This document shows, piece after piece, positions 1 through 7,758 of a stretch of 11,637 nt of DNA. The translations under genes were made by a program, and so were the position numbers. The stretch comes from Mageeibacillus sp. UBA5436 (GTDB lineage: Bacteria > Bacillota > Clostridia > Saccharofermentanales > DTU023): the NCBI GenBank assembly GCA_002427545.1, contig DIRM01000040.1, positions 60,101 to 71,737 of the forward strand, written 5' to 3'. Each line of letters opens with the position of its first letter. The first letter of the stretch is position 1. A model generated the notes under the pieces. That model made no database searches and was not told the origin of the DNA. It saw only the letters and a list, made by a program, of their open reading frames with translations.

Positions 1-967
1 CTGTTGTATCTTCTTCTGTTGTATTTTCTCCAGAATCATCTGTTGATTCTACGCTTAAATCATCCATCGCCTGATTGGAATTCTCTGCATCATCTACTTC
101 AGATTCGATTGATGGAATATTTTTCGAAAAAGTATTTTTCTTTGCTAAAGCAATTAAAATAATACCAAGAACTACAAGAACCAAAGATAATGCTTGTGAA
201 ACGCGAATTTCTGTGTTTCCAATATATAAAGGATCTGTACGTATACCCTCAACAAAGAAGCGAACGATACCGTAAAGGATAAAATAAAGACCAACTACTT
301 TTCCTGTATTTTTAGACTTGGAGCGAACCTTCAAGAGAACAAAGAATATGATAAAATTTGCGATACTCTCATATAAAAAAGTTGGATGAACTGGTGTTAA
401 AGGTGCATATCCTACACCTAGTTTTGAAAGATATGAATAGGTTCCTTCACTAAACATACCCCAGGGTAACATCGTATTCGTACCAAAAGCTTCTTGATTG
501 AAAAAATTACCCCAACGTCCAATAGCTTGTCCTAAAGGTAAATAAACTGCAAAAAAATCCAGTAAATAAATAAAATTAATCTTTTTTAATTTTGAAATAA
601 TATAGATTCCAATCATTCCGCCAATAACGCCACCATAAAAGGCTAAACCACCATCTCGAGTGTGGAATATTTTAAGGAAATCACCGGAAAAATCATCCCA
701 AGAAAAAGCTACATAATAAAGTCTTGCTCCTACTAAGCCTAAGACAATAACCCATAAAAACGTATCAACAATATCGTCACTTTTAATACCAAATTTAGGA
801 GATTGCTTGCTAGCTAAAATAATACAAAGTAAAAAAGCAAAAGCAATAATAATACCATACCAATATATATTGAATTCATTGCCGCCAATTTCAAAAGAAA
901 AAGCGATTCTATTTATTGGTAAATCATTAATTCCTAAGCCAGGAAATGAAACATGATATAAGTCCAT
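1..967 (-). CDS. lgt: Phosphatidylglycerol-prolipoprotein diacylglyceryl transferase, C-terminus cut by window edge
   Basis: Lgt is an integral membrane enzyme that moves diacylglycerol from phosphatidylglycerol onto the lipobox cysteine of prolipoproteins, the first step of lipoprotein maturation. I translated 322 codons from an ATG at 967, with a GGAGGA ribosome site 5 bases upstream; no stop occurs before base 1. Visible landmarks are YWYG at residues 35-38, GARLYY at 80-85, DGGLAFYGG at 105-113, the Lgt signature GRWGNFFNQEAFG at 150-162, HPTFLYES at 194-201 and RFFVEGIRTDP at 236-246, plus several hydrophobic membrane segments. Tyr111 sits where the E. coli enzyme has His103; I believe this is common in Gram-positive Lgt. 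After the last membrane helix (about 275) there is an unusual acidic Ser/Thr/Asp/Glu-rich tail of at least 40 residues. The gene starts 46 bases after ribF on the same strand, so it is probably co-transcribed with it. Confidence 0.96.
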   Translation of the reverse strand, partial: MDLYHVSFPGLGINDLPINRIAFSFEIGGNEFNIYWYGIIIAFAFLLCIILASKQSPKFGIKSDDIVDTFLWVIVLGLVGARLYYVAFSWDDFSGDFLKIFHTRDGGLAFYGGVIGGMIGIYIISKLKKINFIYLLDFFAVYLPLGQAIGRWGNFFNQEAFGTNTMLPWGMFSEGTYSYLSKLGVGYAPLTPVHPTFLYESIANFIIFFVLLKVRSKSKNTGKVVGLYFILYGIVRFFVEGIRTDPLYIGNTEIRVSQALSLVLVVLGIILIALAKKNTFSKNIPSIESEVDDAENSNQAMDDLSVESTDDSGENTTEEDTT

Positions 968-1013
968 GAAAATCCTCCATTTTTTTAATAATCTCTATCT
1001 TAGCACAAACCAT

Positions 1014-1955
1014 TTAATAATGATTATTTTCATGTCTTTCTTTCACTAAGTCTAGATCAATTAAAACTCTTTTTGTCATTTCTTCCACTGTTGGAAATTT
1101 ATATTCAGGTCGTATAAAATCAATAAATTCAATATTTACGATTTCATCATAGAGATCAAAACTTTGATCATAAATATAAGTTTCGACTTTAACATTTCGA
1201 TTTATTTCTTCAACTGTTGGATTCGTACCTATCGAAGTTATGGCAGGGTATTTTTTATTATTTAAAATAACTCTTGTCATATAGACACCATATTTAGGAC
1301 TAATTAAATTTTCATCATAAGTTAAGTTAATTGTAGGAAAACCTAAGGTTCGACCTAATTTTTTTCCATGAATGACTTTACCATTTATCTGATAATTAGA
1401 TCCTAAACAACGATTTGTTAAGTGAATATTTCCCTCTTTTAAGAGTTGACGAATATATGTTGAAGAAACTTTAATTCCATCTATTTTCATATCAGGCATA
1501 ACATATAATTCAACATTAGTCTCATTTGTCCATTTTTTTAATTTTTCAATATCCCCCTTACCTAAATAACCAAAATGTGTATCTTGCCCAACAATTAAAG
1601 CTTCTATTTGTAACGTTTCACAAAGAATATGAAAGTAAAAATCTTCAGCAGAAATATGCCTAAATTTTTCATCCATTTGTACAACAAAAGCTTCTTCTAC
1701 ATTAAATGTTTGTAATTTCTCTAATCTCATTTCAAGGCTTTGAATCAGTCCTTCAAATTTATCTGAATTCTGCAATAAGGTTTTAGGATGATTTTGAAAA
1801 GTAAAAATCGCCGGTGAAATCGCTTTTTGCTTACTAATCGTTAATAATTGTTTTAATAATTGTTGATGTCCTAAATGAACACCATCAAAAAAACCTAGAG
1901 CTATCGCTCTTTTCTTTTTTTCAGCTTGAAATGGAAAGATATTATAAATATCCAT
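1014..1955 (-). CDS. ribF: Bifunctional riboflavin kinase / FAD synthetase
   Basis: This 313-residue cytosolic enzyme phosphorylates riboflavin to FMN and then adenylylates FMN to FAD. The N-terminal nucleotidyltransferase half shows GFFDGVHLGH at residues 21-30, VGQDTHFGYLGKGD at 122-135 and SSTYIR at 164-169. The C-terminal riboflavin kinase half shows the GKVIHGKKLGRTLGFPT stretch at 192-208, NPT at 245-247 and VETYIYD at 257-263, with Glu258 as the likely catalytic base. The usual family motif there is VETHI, so His is replaced by Tyr. Length is normal for the family. The best ribosome site (AAGAAGGG) lies about 15 bases before the ATG, which is long, but no better in-frame start is visible. 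It follows truB after 63 bases, its usual neighbour in Bacillota. Confidence 0.97.
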   Translation of the reverse strand: MDIYNIFPFQAEKKKRAIALGFFDGVHLGHQQLLKQLLTISKQKAISPAIFTFQNHPKTLLQNSDKFEGLIQSLEMRLEKLQTFNVEEAFVVQMDEKFRHISAEDFYFHILCETLQIEALIVGQDTHFGYLGKGDIEKLKKWTNETNVELYVMPDMKIDGIKVSSTYIRQLLKEGNIHLTNRCLGSNYQINGKVIHGKKLGRTLGFPTINLTYDENLISPKYGVYMTRVILNNKKYPAITSIGTNPTVEEINRNVKVETYIYDQSFDLYDEIVNIEFIDFIRPEYKFPTVEEMTKRVLIDLDLVKERHENNHY

Positions 1956-2018
1956 GTTTCTATCTTTTGACCCTTCTTGAAAAAATAACTATGACGTATT
2001 GACAACATCAAGTACTTT

Positions 2019-3071
2019 TTATTTTATAAATGGTAACTCTTCATTTGTAATTAAAACTTTTTCATACCCGTCAAATTCTAATGTTTCTGTCTTAAGTTTG
2101 GCAAGTGCAATCAATTTATTTTGATAATTTAACCGTAAAAGTATTCTTTTTGACTGTTCTGTTGCCTCAATCTGGAAGGAATTTGTTTGTTCACTTTCAA
2201 ACAAATTTATTTTATCAGGATTAAGACTAAACTTTCTGCCATGAGATACATCTATAAGTTCATTTTGATTAAGAGAATAGCTTGGAAATTCGGATAAAAT
2301 ATCATTAATGGGATAAAAATATTTTTCCTTTAATATTTTTCTGATTAAAGTTTGATCACGATTATTTTGGTTAAATATTTCAAATAAATCGTCTAAATGG
2401 ACTGGTTTGTCTTCTATTTTGAGCTCACCTATTTGCAGACGACGTAATTCTTCTGCATAAGCAAGGCAATCAACAGATTTTGCTAAATCATCAACCCATG
2501 TTCTAATATAAGTACCTTTTTCACAATGGATCAAAGCATCTATTTGCCATTTTCCTTCTTGATATTTAATCGGCGATAAGCTTGCATCATAAATGGTAAC
2601 TTTCCTAGATTTACGCTCAATTTCTTCGCCTGCTCTGGCATACTTATATAGCGGTTTTCCATTCAATTTTATAGCAGAATACATTGGTGGTATTTGTTCA
2701 ATTTCACCGATAAATTGATTTTTCAAACTATTTTGCAGACTTTGTTCTAATTCTCCCGATAAAATTCTTTTTTCTAAGCTCTGAGGATCAATTTCTGCAA
2801 TCACATCAGAAGTTAAATCCAATGTTGCTGTTGCTTTTCCTAAAGTAAAAGTTACCTTATAGTATTTATCATGATTTTCTAAATATTTGGCTAATCGCGT
2901 ATAACGTCCAAATAACACAGGTAATAAGCCTGTTGCAAAAGGATCTAAAGTACCACAATGTCCAATTTTTTTAATACCTGTTAAAAGACGTAAACGAGAA
3001 ATTACAGAAAATGAAGTCAGATCTTTGGGTTTGTCTATTAAAATTAAACCAGAGAATTGCTCTTTATCCAT
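2019..3071 (-). CDS. truB: tRNA pseudouridine(55) synthase
   Basis: TruB isomerises uridine 55 in the T-loop of tRNAs to pseudouridine. The protein of 350 residues has the family core: GHCGTLDPFATGLL at residues 37-50 with catalytic Asp43, the KYYKVTFTLG strand at 69-78, PPMYSAIKLNGKPLYKYAR at 128-146 and EKGTYIRTWVDDLA at 184-197. The Thr usually preceding GTLDP is Cys here. It is about 40-50 residues longer than typical TruB, with the extra length in the C-terminal PUA-like part (about 220-350). The ribosome site before the ATG is poor (GGGGCAG), which may mean translation partly depends on coupling to nrnA, whose stop is only 16 bases upstream. Confidence 0.97.
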   Translation of the reverse strand: MDKEQFSGLILIDKPKDLTSFSVISRLRLLTGIKKIGHCGTLDPFATGLLPVLFGRYTRLAKYLENHDKYYKVTFTLGKATATLDLTSDVIAEIDPQSLEKRILSGELEQSLQNSLKNQFIGEIEQIPPMYSAIKLNGKPLYKYARAGEEIERKSRKVTIYDASLSPIKYQEGKWQIDALIHCEKGTYIRTWVDDLAKSVDCLAYAEELRRLQIGELKIEDKPVHLDDLFEIFNQNNRDQTLIRKILKEKYFYPINDILSEFPSYSLNQNELIDVSHGRKFSLNPDKINLFESEQTNSFQIEATEQSKRILLRLNYQNKLIALAKLKTETLEFDGYEKVLITNEELPFIK

Positions 3072-3087
3072 ATCTGCCCCAACGTTA

Positions 3088-4161
3088 TTAATGAGATTGC
3101 TTATTCGCCATTAATTCAGATGCTTTGTGAATGACTAATTGCATAACTTCTTTCAAAGTTCCTTGATTTTTAATAGTCATCCCTGAGGCTCTAATATGAC
3201 CCCCACCGCCAAAGAATCTTGCTAATTCAGCGCAATCAAAATTTTCATTAGAACGTAAATTAATTCGAATATCATTAGCATCTATTTCTCTAAATAGAAT
3301 GGCCAAATCAATATTTTCAATTTCTCTTAATTGTGAACAAACACCTTCTAAATCATCTTGATTACCATTATTTTCATCCAAAAATTCTTGTGTCACTCCA
3401 TACCAGATTAGATTTCCTTGTGAATTGAGTTCAGCATTTTCAAAAATTTTTGAAATCATACGTATTTGATTTAAATTTTTATTAGCAAAAATAGGATCTG
3501 AAATTTTATCAATTGAAATATCATCTCGCATTAATTTTGAGCAAACAAAATAACTACGAGAGGTAGTATTGGAATATCTTAAACCACCAGTATCACCATA
3601 TATGCCCGCCAATAAAGAAATGGATGTCGCTCGATCAAAGATTATCTGTTTTTCACCATGTAAATTCATAGACAAGAAGATTTCGCCTATCATTTCTGAT
3701 ACAGATGAACGGTTTTTATCTATCCAAACGTCAATCTTTCTATTTTTAAATTCCTTTTGATTATAGAATTTTTCTTTTTCCTCTGCTTCTATCAAATGAT
3801 GATCAATAATCATTATTTGTGTTTGAGGATAAAGATGAGGAATTTCTATTCTCTGATTCAATCGTTTTTCAGAATGATGATCTAAATAAATAATTAAGTC
3901 AGGTTTTTCCATTTTTTTCAAAAATTCTTTAGAAAAAACATTAAGTGGCGAATCTTCGTAAATATATTTTAATTTTTGATCAGGTTCTTCATCCACAATA
4001 ATCTCGACTTTGTGAGATAATTGCATCAATAAATTGGCTAATCCAGCTGAGCAACCTAATGCATCTGGGTCAGTTCGAACATGGGGTAAGATAATAATGT
4101 ACTGTGGCTCTAAGCTTGACAGTACATTAACAATTGAATTTAAGTCGCCTAATTTTTGCAT
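3088..4161 (-). CDS. nrnA: DHH-family phosphoesterase, NrnA-like oligoribonuclease / pAp phosphatase
   Basis: NrnA-type DHH/DHHA1 enzymes hydrolyse RNA fragments of two to four nucleotides and the by-product 3'-phosphoadenosine 5'-phosphate, using two manganese ions. The 357-residue protein carries all expected metal-binding motifs: HVRTDPDALG at residues 27-36, LDHH at 93-96, IDHH at 119-122 and GDTGG at 189-193. The DHHA1 domain follows, with the substrate-binding FGGGGHIRASG stretch at 317-327. The start has an AAGGA ribosome site 6 bases upstream. It lies 15 bases after rbfA and 16 before truB, a placement common in clostridia that links nanoRNA turnover to the ribosome maturation operon. 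The family is certain; the precise substrate is inferred from family knowledge and position. Confidence 0.93.
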   Translation of the reverse strand: MQKLGDLNSIVNVLSSLEPQYIIILPHVRTDPDALGCSAGLANLLMQLSHKVEIIVDEEPDQKLKYIYEDSPLNVFSKEFLKKMEKPDLIIYLDHHSEKRLNQRIEIPHLYPQTQIMIIDHHLIEAEEKEKFYNQKEFKNRKIDVWIDKNRSSVSEMIGEIFLSMNLHGEKQIIFDRATSISLLAGIYGDTGGLRYSNTTSRSYFVCSKLMRDDISIDKISDPIFANKNLNQIRMISKIFENAELNSQGNLIWYGVTQEFLDENNGNQDDLEGVCSQLREIENIDLAILFREIDANDIRINLRSNENFDCAELARFFGGGGHIRASGMTIKNQGTLKEVMQLVIHKASELMANKQSH

Positions 4162-4176
4162 TTTATATCCTTAAAT

Positions 4177-4554
4177 TCATTTTTCATTTTCACGCTGAAT
4201 TCTATTTTTCTCATCCTGAGCAATGACTTCATCAATAATTTTAGACATACGGTTGCCTTCTGCAATTGAATTATCATAATCAAATCTTATTTCTGGTACA
4301 AGACGTAATTTAACTTCTTGGCCGATACGATAACGAATAAATTTTTTAGCTCTATTTAAAATATCTAATGTTTGTTGAATTTGTTCAGCCTCACCTAAAA
4401 CACTCACATAAATAGTAGCATAAGCTAAATCGCGACTAACTTTAACATCAGTAACAGTTGTAAATTCTGAGAGCCGAGGATCTTTGACTTCATTTTGAAT
4501 GATTCTAGCTGCTACTTTTTTTATTTCTTCACTGACACGTTCGGAGCGTAACAT
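4177..4554 (-). CDS. rbfA: 30S ribosome-binding factor A
   Basis: RbfA is a small single-KH-domain protein that binds the immature 30S subunit near the 5' end of 16S rRNA and helps late maturation and cold adaptation. At 125 residues it has family length. Recognisable parts are the N-terminal RSERVSEEIKKVAARII helix (residues 3-19), NEVKDPRL at 21-28, TVTDVKVSRDLAYATIYVSV at 33-52 and the KLRLVPEIRF strand at 81-90. A highly charged tail follows (DEKNRIQRENEK). The ATG is preceded by AGAGGA at 5 bases, and the gene ends in TGA. It starts 29 bases after infB, the standard neighbour, and both products act on 30S subunits. Confidence 0.97.
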   Translation of the reverse strand: MLRSERVSEEIKKVAARIIQNEVKDPRLSEFTTVTDVKVSRDLAYATIYVSVLGEAEQIQQTLDILNRAKKFIRYRIGQEVKLRLVPEIRFDYDNSIAEGNRMSKIIDEVIAQDEKNRIQRENEK

Positions 4555-4583
4555 AATTCCTCTTTTCTATTAATGAATATACT

Positions 4584-7500
4584 TTATTGTTTAATTTCTT
4601 GCATTTCAAAAGCTTCAATTTGATCATTAATTTTAAGATCATTGTATCTTTCAATACCGATACCACATTCATAACCAGATTTCACTTCTTTAACATCATC
4701 TTTAAAACGACGTAATGATGAAATTTTGCCTTCATGTACAACAACACCATCGCGTACAATTCGCACATTTGCTGAACGAGAAATATTGCCATCCGTGACA
4801 TAACAACCAGCTATTGTTCCAATACCAGAAACATTGAATGTTTCTCTAACCTTTGCATGACCAAGAACTGCTTCTTTGTATTTAGGATCAAGCATGCCTT
4901 TCATAGCATCTTCTATATCATTAATGGCATCATATATAACACGATACATTCTTAAATCAACATCAGCTAAAGCAGCCATATCTTGAACCCCAGCTGCTGG
5001 ACGAACGTTAAAGCCGATGATTACGGCATTTGAAACTTCTGCTAAACGAACATCAGTTTCAGTAATTGCACCAACTGCGCCGTGAATAACCTGAACTTTA
5101 ATTTCGTCATTTGAAAGTTTTTCTAATGATTGTTTTACAGCTTCTACACTACCTTGAACATCACCTTTTACAATTAAATTAAACTCTTTTACTTCACCTT
5201 GTTCAATTTGAGCAAATAAATTATCCAGCGACATTCTTTGATTTTTATGTAAAGAAGCCTCACGTTCTTCCACTTGTCTTCTGCTTGCCAAGCTCTTAGC
5301 AATTTTTTCATCCGTAACTTGATAGAAAATTTCGCCACTTTCTGGCACATCAGGCAAGCCCAGTATTTCTACTGGTATAGATGGTCCAGCTGATTTAACT
5401 TGTTCGCCGCGATCATTGGTCATAGCACGAACATTGCCAATTGTCGAACCAGCAACTACGGTATCTCCCACTCTTAAAGTTCCTCTTTGAACTAAAACAG
5501 TCGCTACAGGTCCTCTACCACGATCTAATTTTGATTCAATGACAGTTCCTTTTGCTTGACGATTTGGATTTGCTTTTAATTCCATCACATCTGCTGTTAA
5601 ATTGATCATATCTAACAGTTCATCCATGTTCTCACCCGTTTTGGCCGATACTTCTACCATCGTAGTTTGACCACCCCAATCTTCAGATAAGAGTTCATGT
5701 TGCGCTAATTCTTGTTTAATTCGGTCAATATTAACACCAGCTTTATCAATTTTATTTATTGCCACAATAATTTCTGTATTTGCCGCTCGAGCATGATGAA
5801 TCGCCTCAATTGTTTGTGGCATAACACCATCATCTGCCGCTACAACCAAGATAGCGATATCCGTAACTTGAGCTCCACGCGCACGCATAGTTGTAAAGGC
5901 CTCATGTCCAGGTGTATCAAGGAAAGTAATCATTTTACCTTTAACATCAACAGTATAGGCACCAATGTGTTGTGTGATACCGCCTGCTTCATCGGCAGTT
6001 ACTCTTGCATTACGTATATAATCTAGAATCGAAGTTTTACCATGGTCAACGTGACCCATTACTACTACAACTGGTGGCCTTGGTACAAGATCTTCCTCTT
6101 TATCATCTGTATCGTCAAAAAGAATATCTTCTTCTGTTACAACAACAGTTTTCTCTGTTTCAATACCAAATTCATTAGCGATAACAGCTGCCGTATCATA
6201 ATCTACTTCTTGATTGACAGTAGCCATAACACCATAACCCATCAATTTTGTAATTATTTCTGCCGTTGTTTTTTTCAATATTTCGGCTAATTCACGTACG
6301 GTTAAAGCTTCAGGCAATTTAACATGCGTTAATTGTGCAATAGGTTGTTTTTTCTTATCCCTATTTTGCTTATGATTCATTCTTAATTTTTCACGTTCAA
6401 AGTCACGTTTTTGATCTTCGCGACGACGTGAATAATCGACATTACGATGACCTTTTGCACCCGAGGTTCTCTTATCATGCTGTTTACGGAAATCAACCTT
6501 GGTATTATCTGTTAATTCTGTATTAACTTGAACATTGTATTTCGAGTCATTTTTTCTTTGTCTAGGTGATTTACTACGGCGTGGCTCTTCATCACGATCT
6601 TTATCTTGCATAAATGGTGCTGGTTTAAAACTATCAGAAGTTCTTGGTTTTTGATAACGATTCCGATCATTTTTAAAATTACCACGATCCGGACGATCTG
6701 AGCGTTCAAATTTTTTACCACCTTGTCCAGTTTGTCCAGTTAGACCACTTTGATAAGGTCGACGATTTCTGGATCCCATAGGTTTTTCTTTGTCTTTACC
6801 TACATAATTACCTTTTTGCGGTCTAAAACGAGGACCCGTATAACTGCTACCAGATATTCCTTCATCTGTAATAACATTAGAACTTGGTTTTGATTTAACA
6901 GGATTTGTTTTTTTCTGTTCAAATCTTTGTTCAGAAGATCTAATCATCTTCTTCTCATCTTTATCTGTTTTAACAAAAGATTTCTTTTCTTGTTTTGGGC
7001 TAACTGGCTTCATTTCTGTTTTATTTTTTTCACTCTCAATTGAAGCCTGCTCAACTGGTGAAGCCTGTTCAACTGGTTTTTTTATTGATTCAGTTTCTTT
7101 TTCAGATTTTATGATTTTCTCTTCAATAGGTTTTGCAATTTTTTCTGCTGAAACCTTTTGACTTTCTCTTGTCAATTTTTCAGCTTGAATTGAGGTTTTT
7201 TCAACATTTTTTTGTTTTTCTTCATTATTCTCAGAAATAGACTGAACATCAGATTTTTTCTGTTTTTCTGGCGCTTGATCAACAGATGTCATCTTTTGAT
7301 TTTGTTCATGATTTTGTTCATGACTTTGTTCATTTTCTTTTTTGGAAATAATTTTAGAATCAACATTAATTACCGAAGCATTTTCTTCAGGTTTAATCGG
7401 TTGAGAGTCGTCTTTTGGGGTAATTTTTTTAACAACCTTAACAACGCCAGTAATTTCTTTTCCTGAAATTCCTTGCATACTAATTTTAGGACCTTCAGCC

Positions 7501-7700
7501 TTCTTTTTATTTCTTTGTGGCTTTTCCTCTTTTATTGTTGGTTCACTAGCTTTTATTGCTTCTGATTCACTAGTTTTTGAATTTGGCTCTTCTGTTTCTT
7601 GATTGTTTTTTTCTTGAACAAGATCTGCCTTTTTGACATCTTCTTCATTGACGAAACCAGCTCTCAAGCCAGAATCTGCTTCTTGTCTATTTTGCGCCAT
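4584..7700 (-). CDS. infB: Translation initiation factor IF-2
   Basis: IF-2 is the GTPase that recruits fMet-tRNA to the 30S subunit and promotes 50S joining. This 1038-residue version is long. Residues 1 to about 455 are predicted disordered: first Lys/Glu/Ser-rich, then an Arg/Gly/Asn/Asp-rich basic stretch at about 285-455. An IF2_N domain follows (KLPEALTVRELAEIL, 461-475). The GTPase has G1 GHVDHGKT at 549-556, GGITQHIG at 573-580, G3 DTPGH at 595-599, G4 NKID at 649-652 and G5 SAK at 685-687. Domains II, III and C2 extend to the C-terminus. The ribosome site AGGAGA precedes the ATG by 4 bases. The gene directly follows nusA (58-base gap); ylxR and ylxQ, which normally sit there, are absent. 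Short in-frame tandem repeats occur within the disordered region. Confidence 0.98.
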   Translation of the reverse strand: MAQNRQEADSGLRAGFVNEEDVKKADLVQEKNNQETEEPNSKTSESEAIKASEPTIKEEKPQRNKKKAEGPKISMQGISGKEITGVVKVVKKITPKDDSQPIKPEENASVINVDSKIISKKENEQSHEQNHEQNQKMTSVDQAPEKQKKSDVQSISENNEEKQKNVEKTSIQAEKLTRESQKVSAEKIAKPIEEKIIKSEKETESIKKPVEQASPVEQASIESEKNKTEMKPVSPKQEKKSFVKTDKDEKKMIRSSEQRFEQKKTNPVKSKPSSNVITDEGISGSSYTGPRFRPQKGNYVGKDKEKPMGSRNRRPYQSGLTGQTGQGGKKFERSDRPDRGNFKNDRNRYQKPRTSDSFKPAPFMQDKDRDEEPRRSKSPRQRKNDSKYNVQVNTELTDNTKVDFRKQHDKRTSGAKGHRNVDYSRRREDQKRDFEREKLRMNHKQNRDKKKQPIAQLTHVKLPEALTVRELAEILKKTTAEIITKLMGYGVMATVNQEVDYDTAAVIANEFGIETEKTVVVTEEDILFDDTDDKEEDLVPRPPVVVVMGHVDHGKTSILDYIRNARVTADEAGGITQHIGAYTVDVKGKMITFLDTPGHEAFTTMRARGAQVTDIAILVVAADDGVMPQTIEAIHHARAANTEIIVAINKIDKAGVNIDRIKQELAQHELLSEDWGGQTTMVEVSAKTGENMDELLDMINLTADVMELKANPNRQAKGTVIESKLDRGRGPVATVLVQRGTLRVGDTVVAGSTIGNVRAMTNDRGEQVKSAGPSIPVEILGLPDVPESGEIFYQVTDEKIAKSLASRRQVEEREASLHKNQRMSLDNLFAQIEQGEVKEFNLIVKGDVQGSVEAVKQSLEKLSNDEIKVQVIHGAVGAITETDVRLAEVSNAVIIGFNVRPAAGVQDMAALADVDLRMYRVIYDAINDIEDAMKGMLDPKYKEAVLGHAKVRETFNVSGIGTIAGCYVTDGNISRSANVRIVRDGVVVHEGKISSLRRFKDDVKEVKSGYECGIGIERYNDLKINDQIEAFEMQEIKQ
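7041..7076 (-). repeat. 18-bp tandem duplication inside infB
   Basis: Two adjacent 18-bp copies, TGAAGCCTGCTCAACTGG at 7041-7058 and the same at 7059-7076 with one C-to-T change. They keep frame and encode the paired PVEQAS units at about residues 209-220 of the disordered IF-2 N-terminus. The near identity points to a recent duplication. Confidence 0.9.
7299..7334 (-). repeat. 12-bp tandem repeat inside infB
   Basis: Three consecutive 12-bp units of ATTTTGTTCATG (plus-strand reading) at 7299-7310, 7311-7322 and 7323-7334. The first two are identical and the third differs at two bases. They encode the repeated HEQN/SHEQN residues at about 124-135 of IF-2. Multiples of three keep the frame, so copy number could vary without breaking the gene. 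Confidence 0.85.
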
Positions 7701-7758
7701 ATATTCTCCTCACCTCAATTATTTAATAATTTTATAATAATTCATTTTACTTATGTTC

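Noticed and set aside
1956..2018. Possible internal promoter ahead of ribF (TTGATG with TTATTT at 17 bases).
   Set aside because: The -10 box is poor and such matches are frequent in this composition, so it is not strong enough to list.
5712..6290. Two plus-strand open frames of 104 and 82 codons opposite infB.
   Set aside because: They lie antisense to the highly conserved IF-2 GTPase region, are rich in Cys, Asn and Ile as expected of a shadow frame, and have no recognisable domain.
6512..6721. Minus-strand 69-codon frame within infB.
   Set aside because: It is an alternative frame of the disordered IF-2 segment, without a ribosome site or similarity to a known family.
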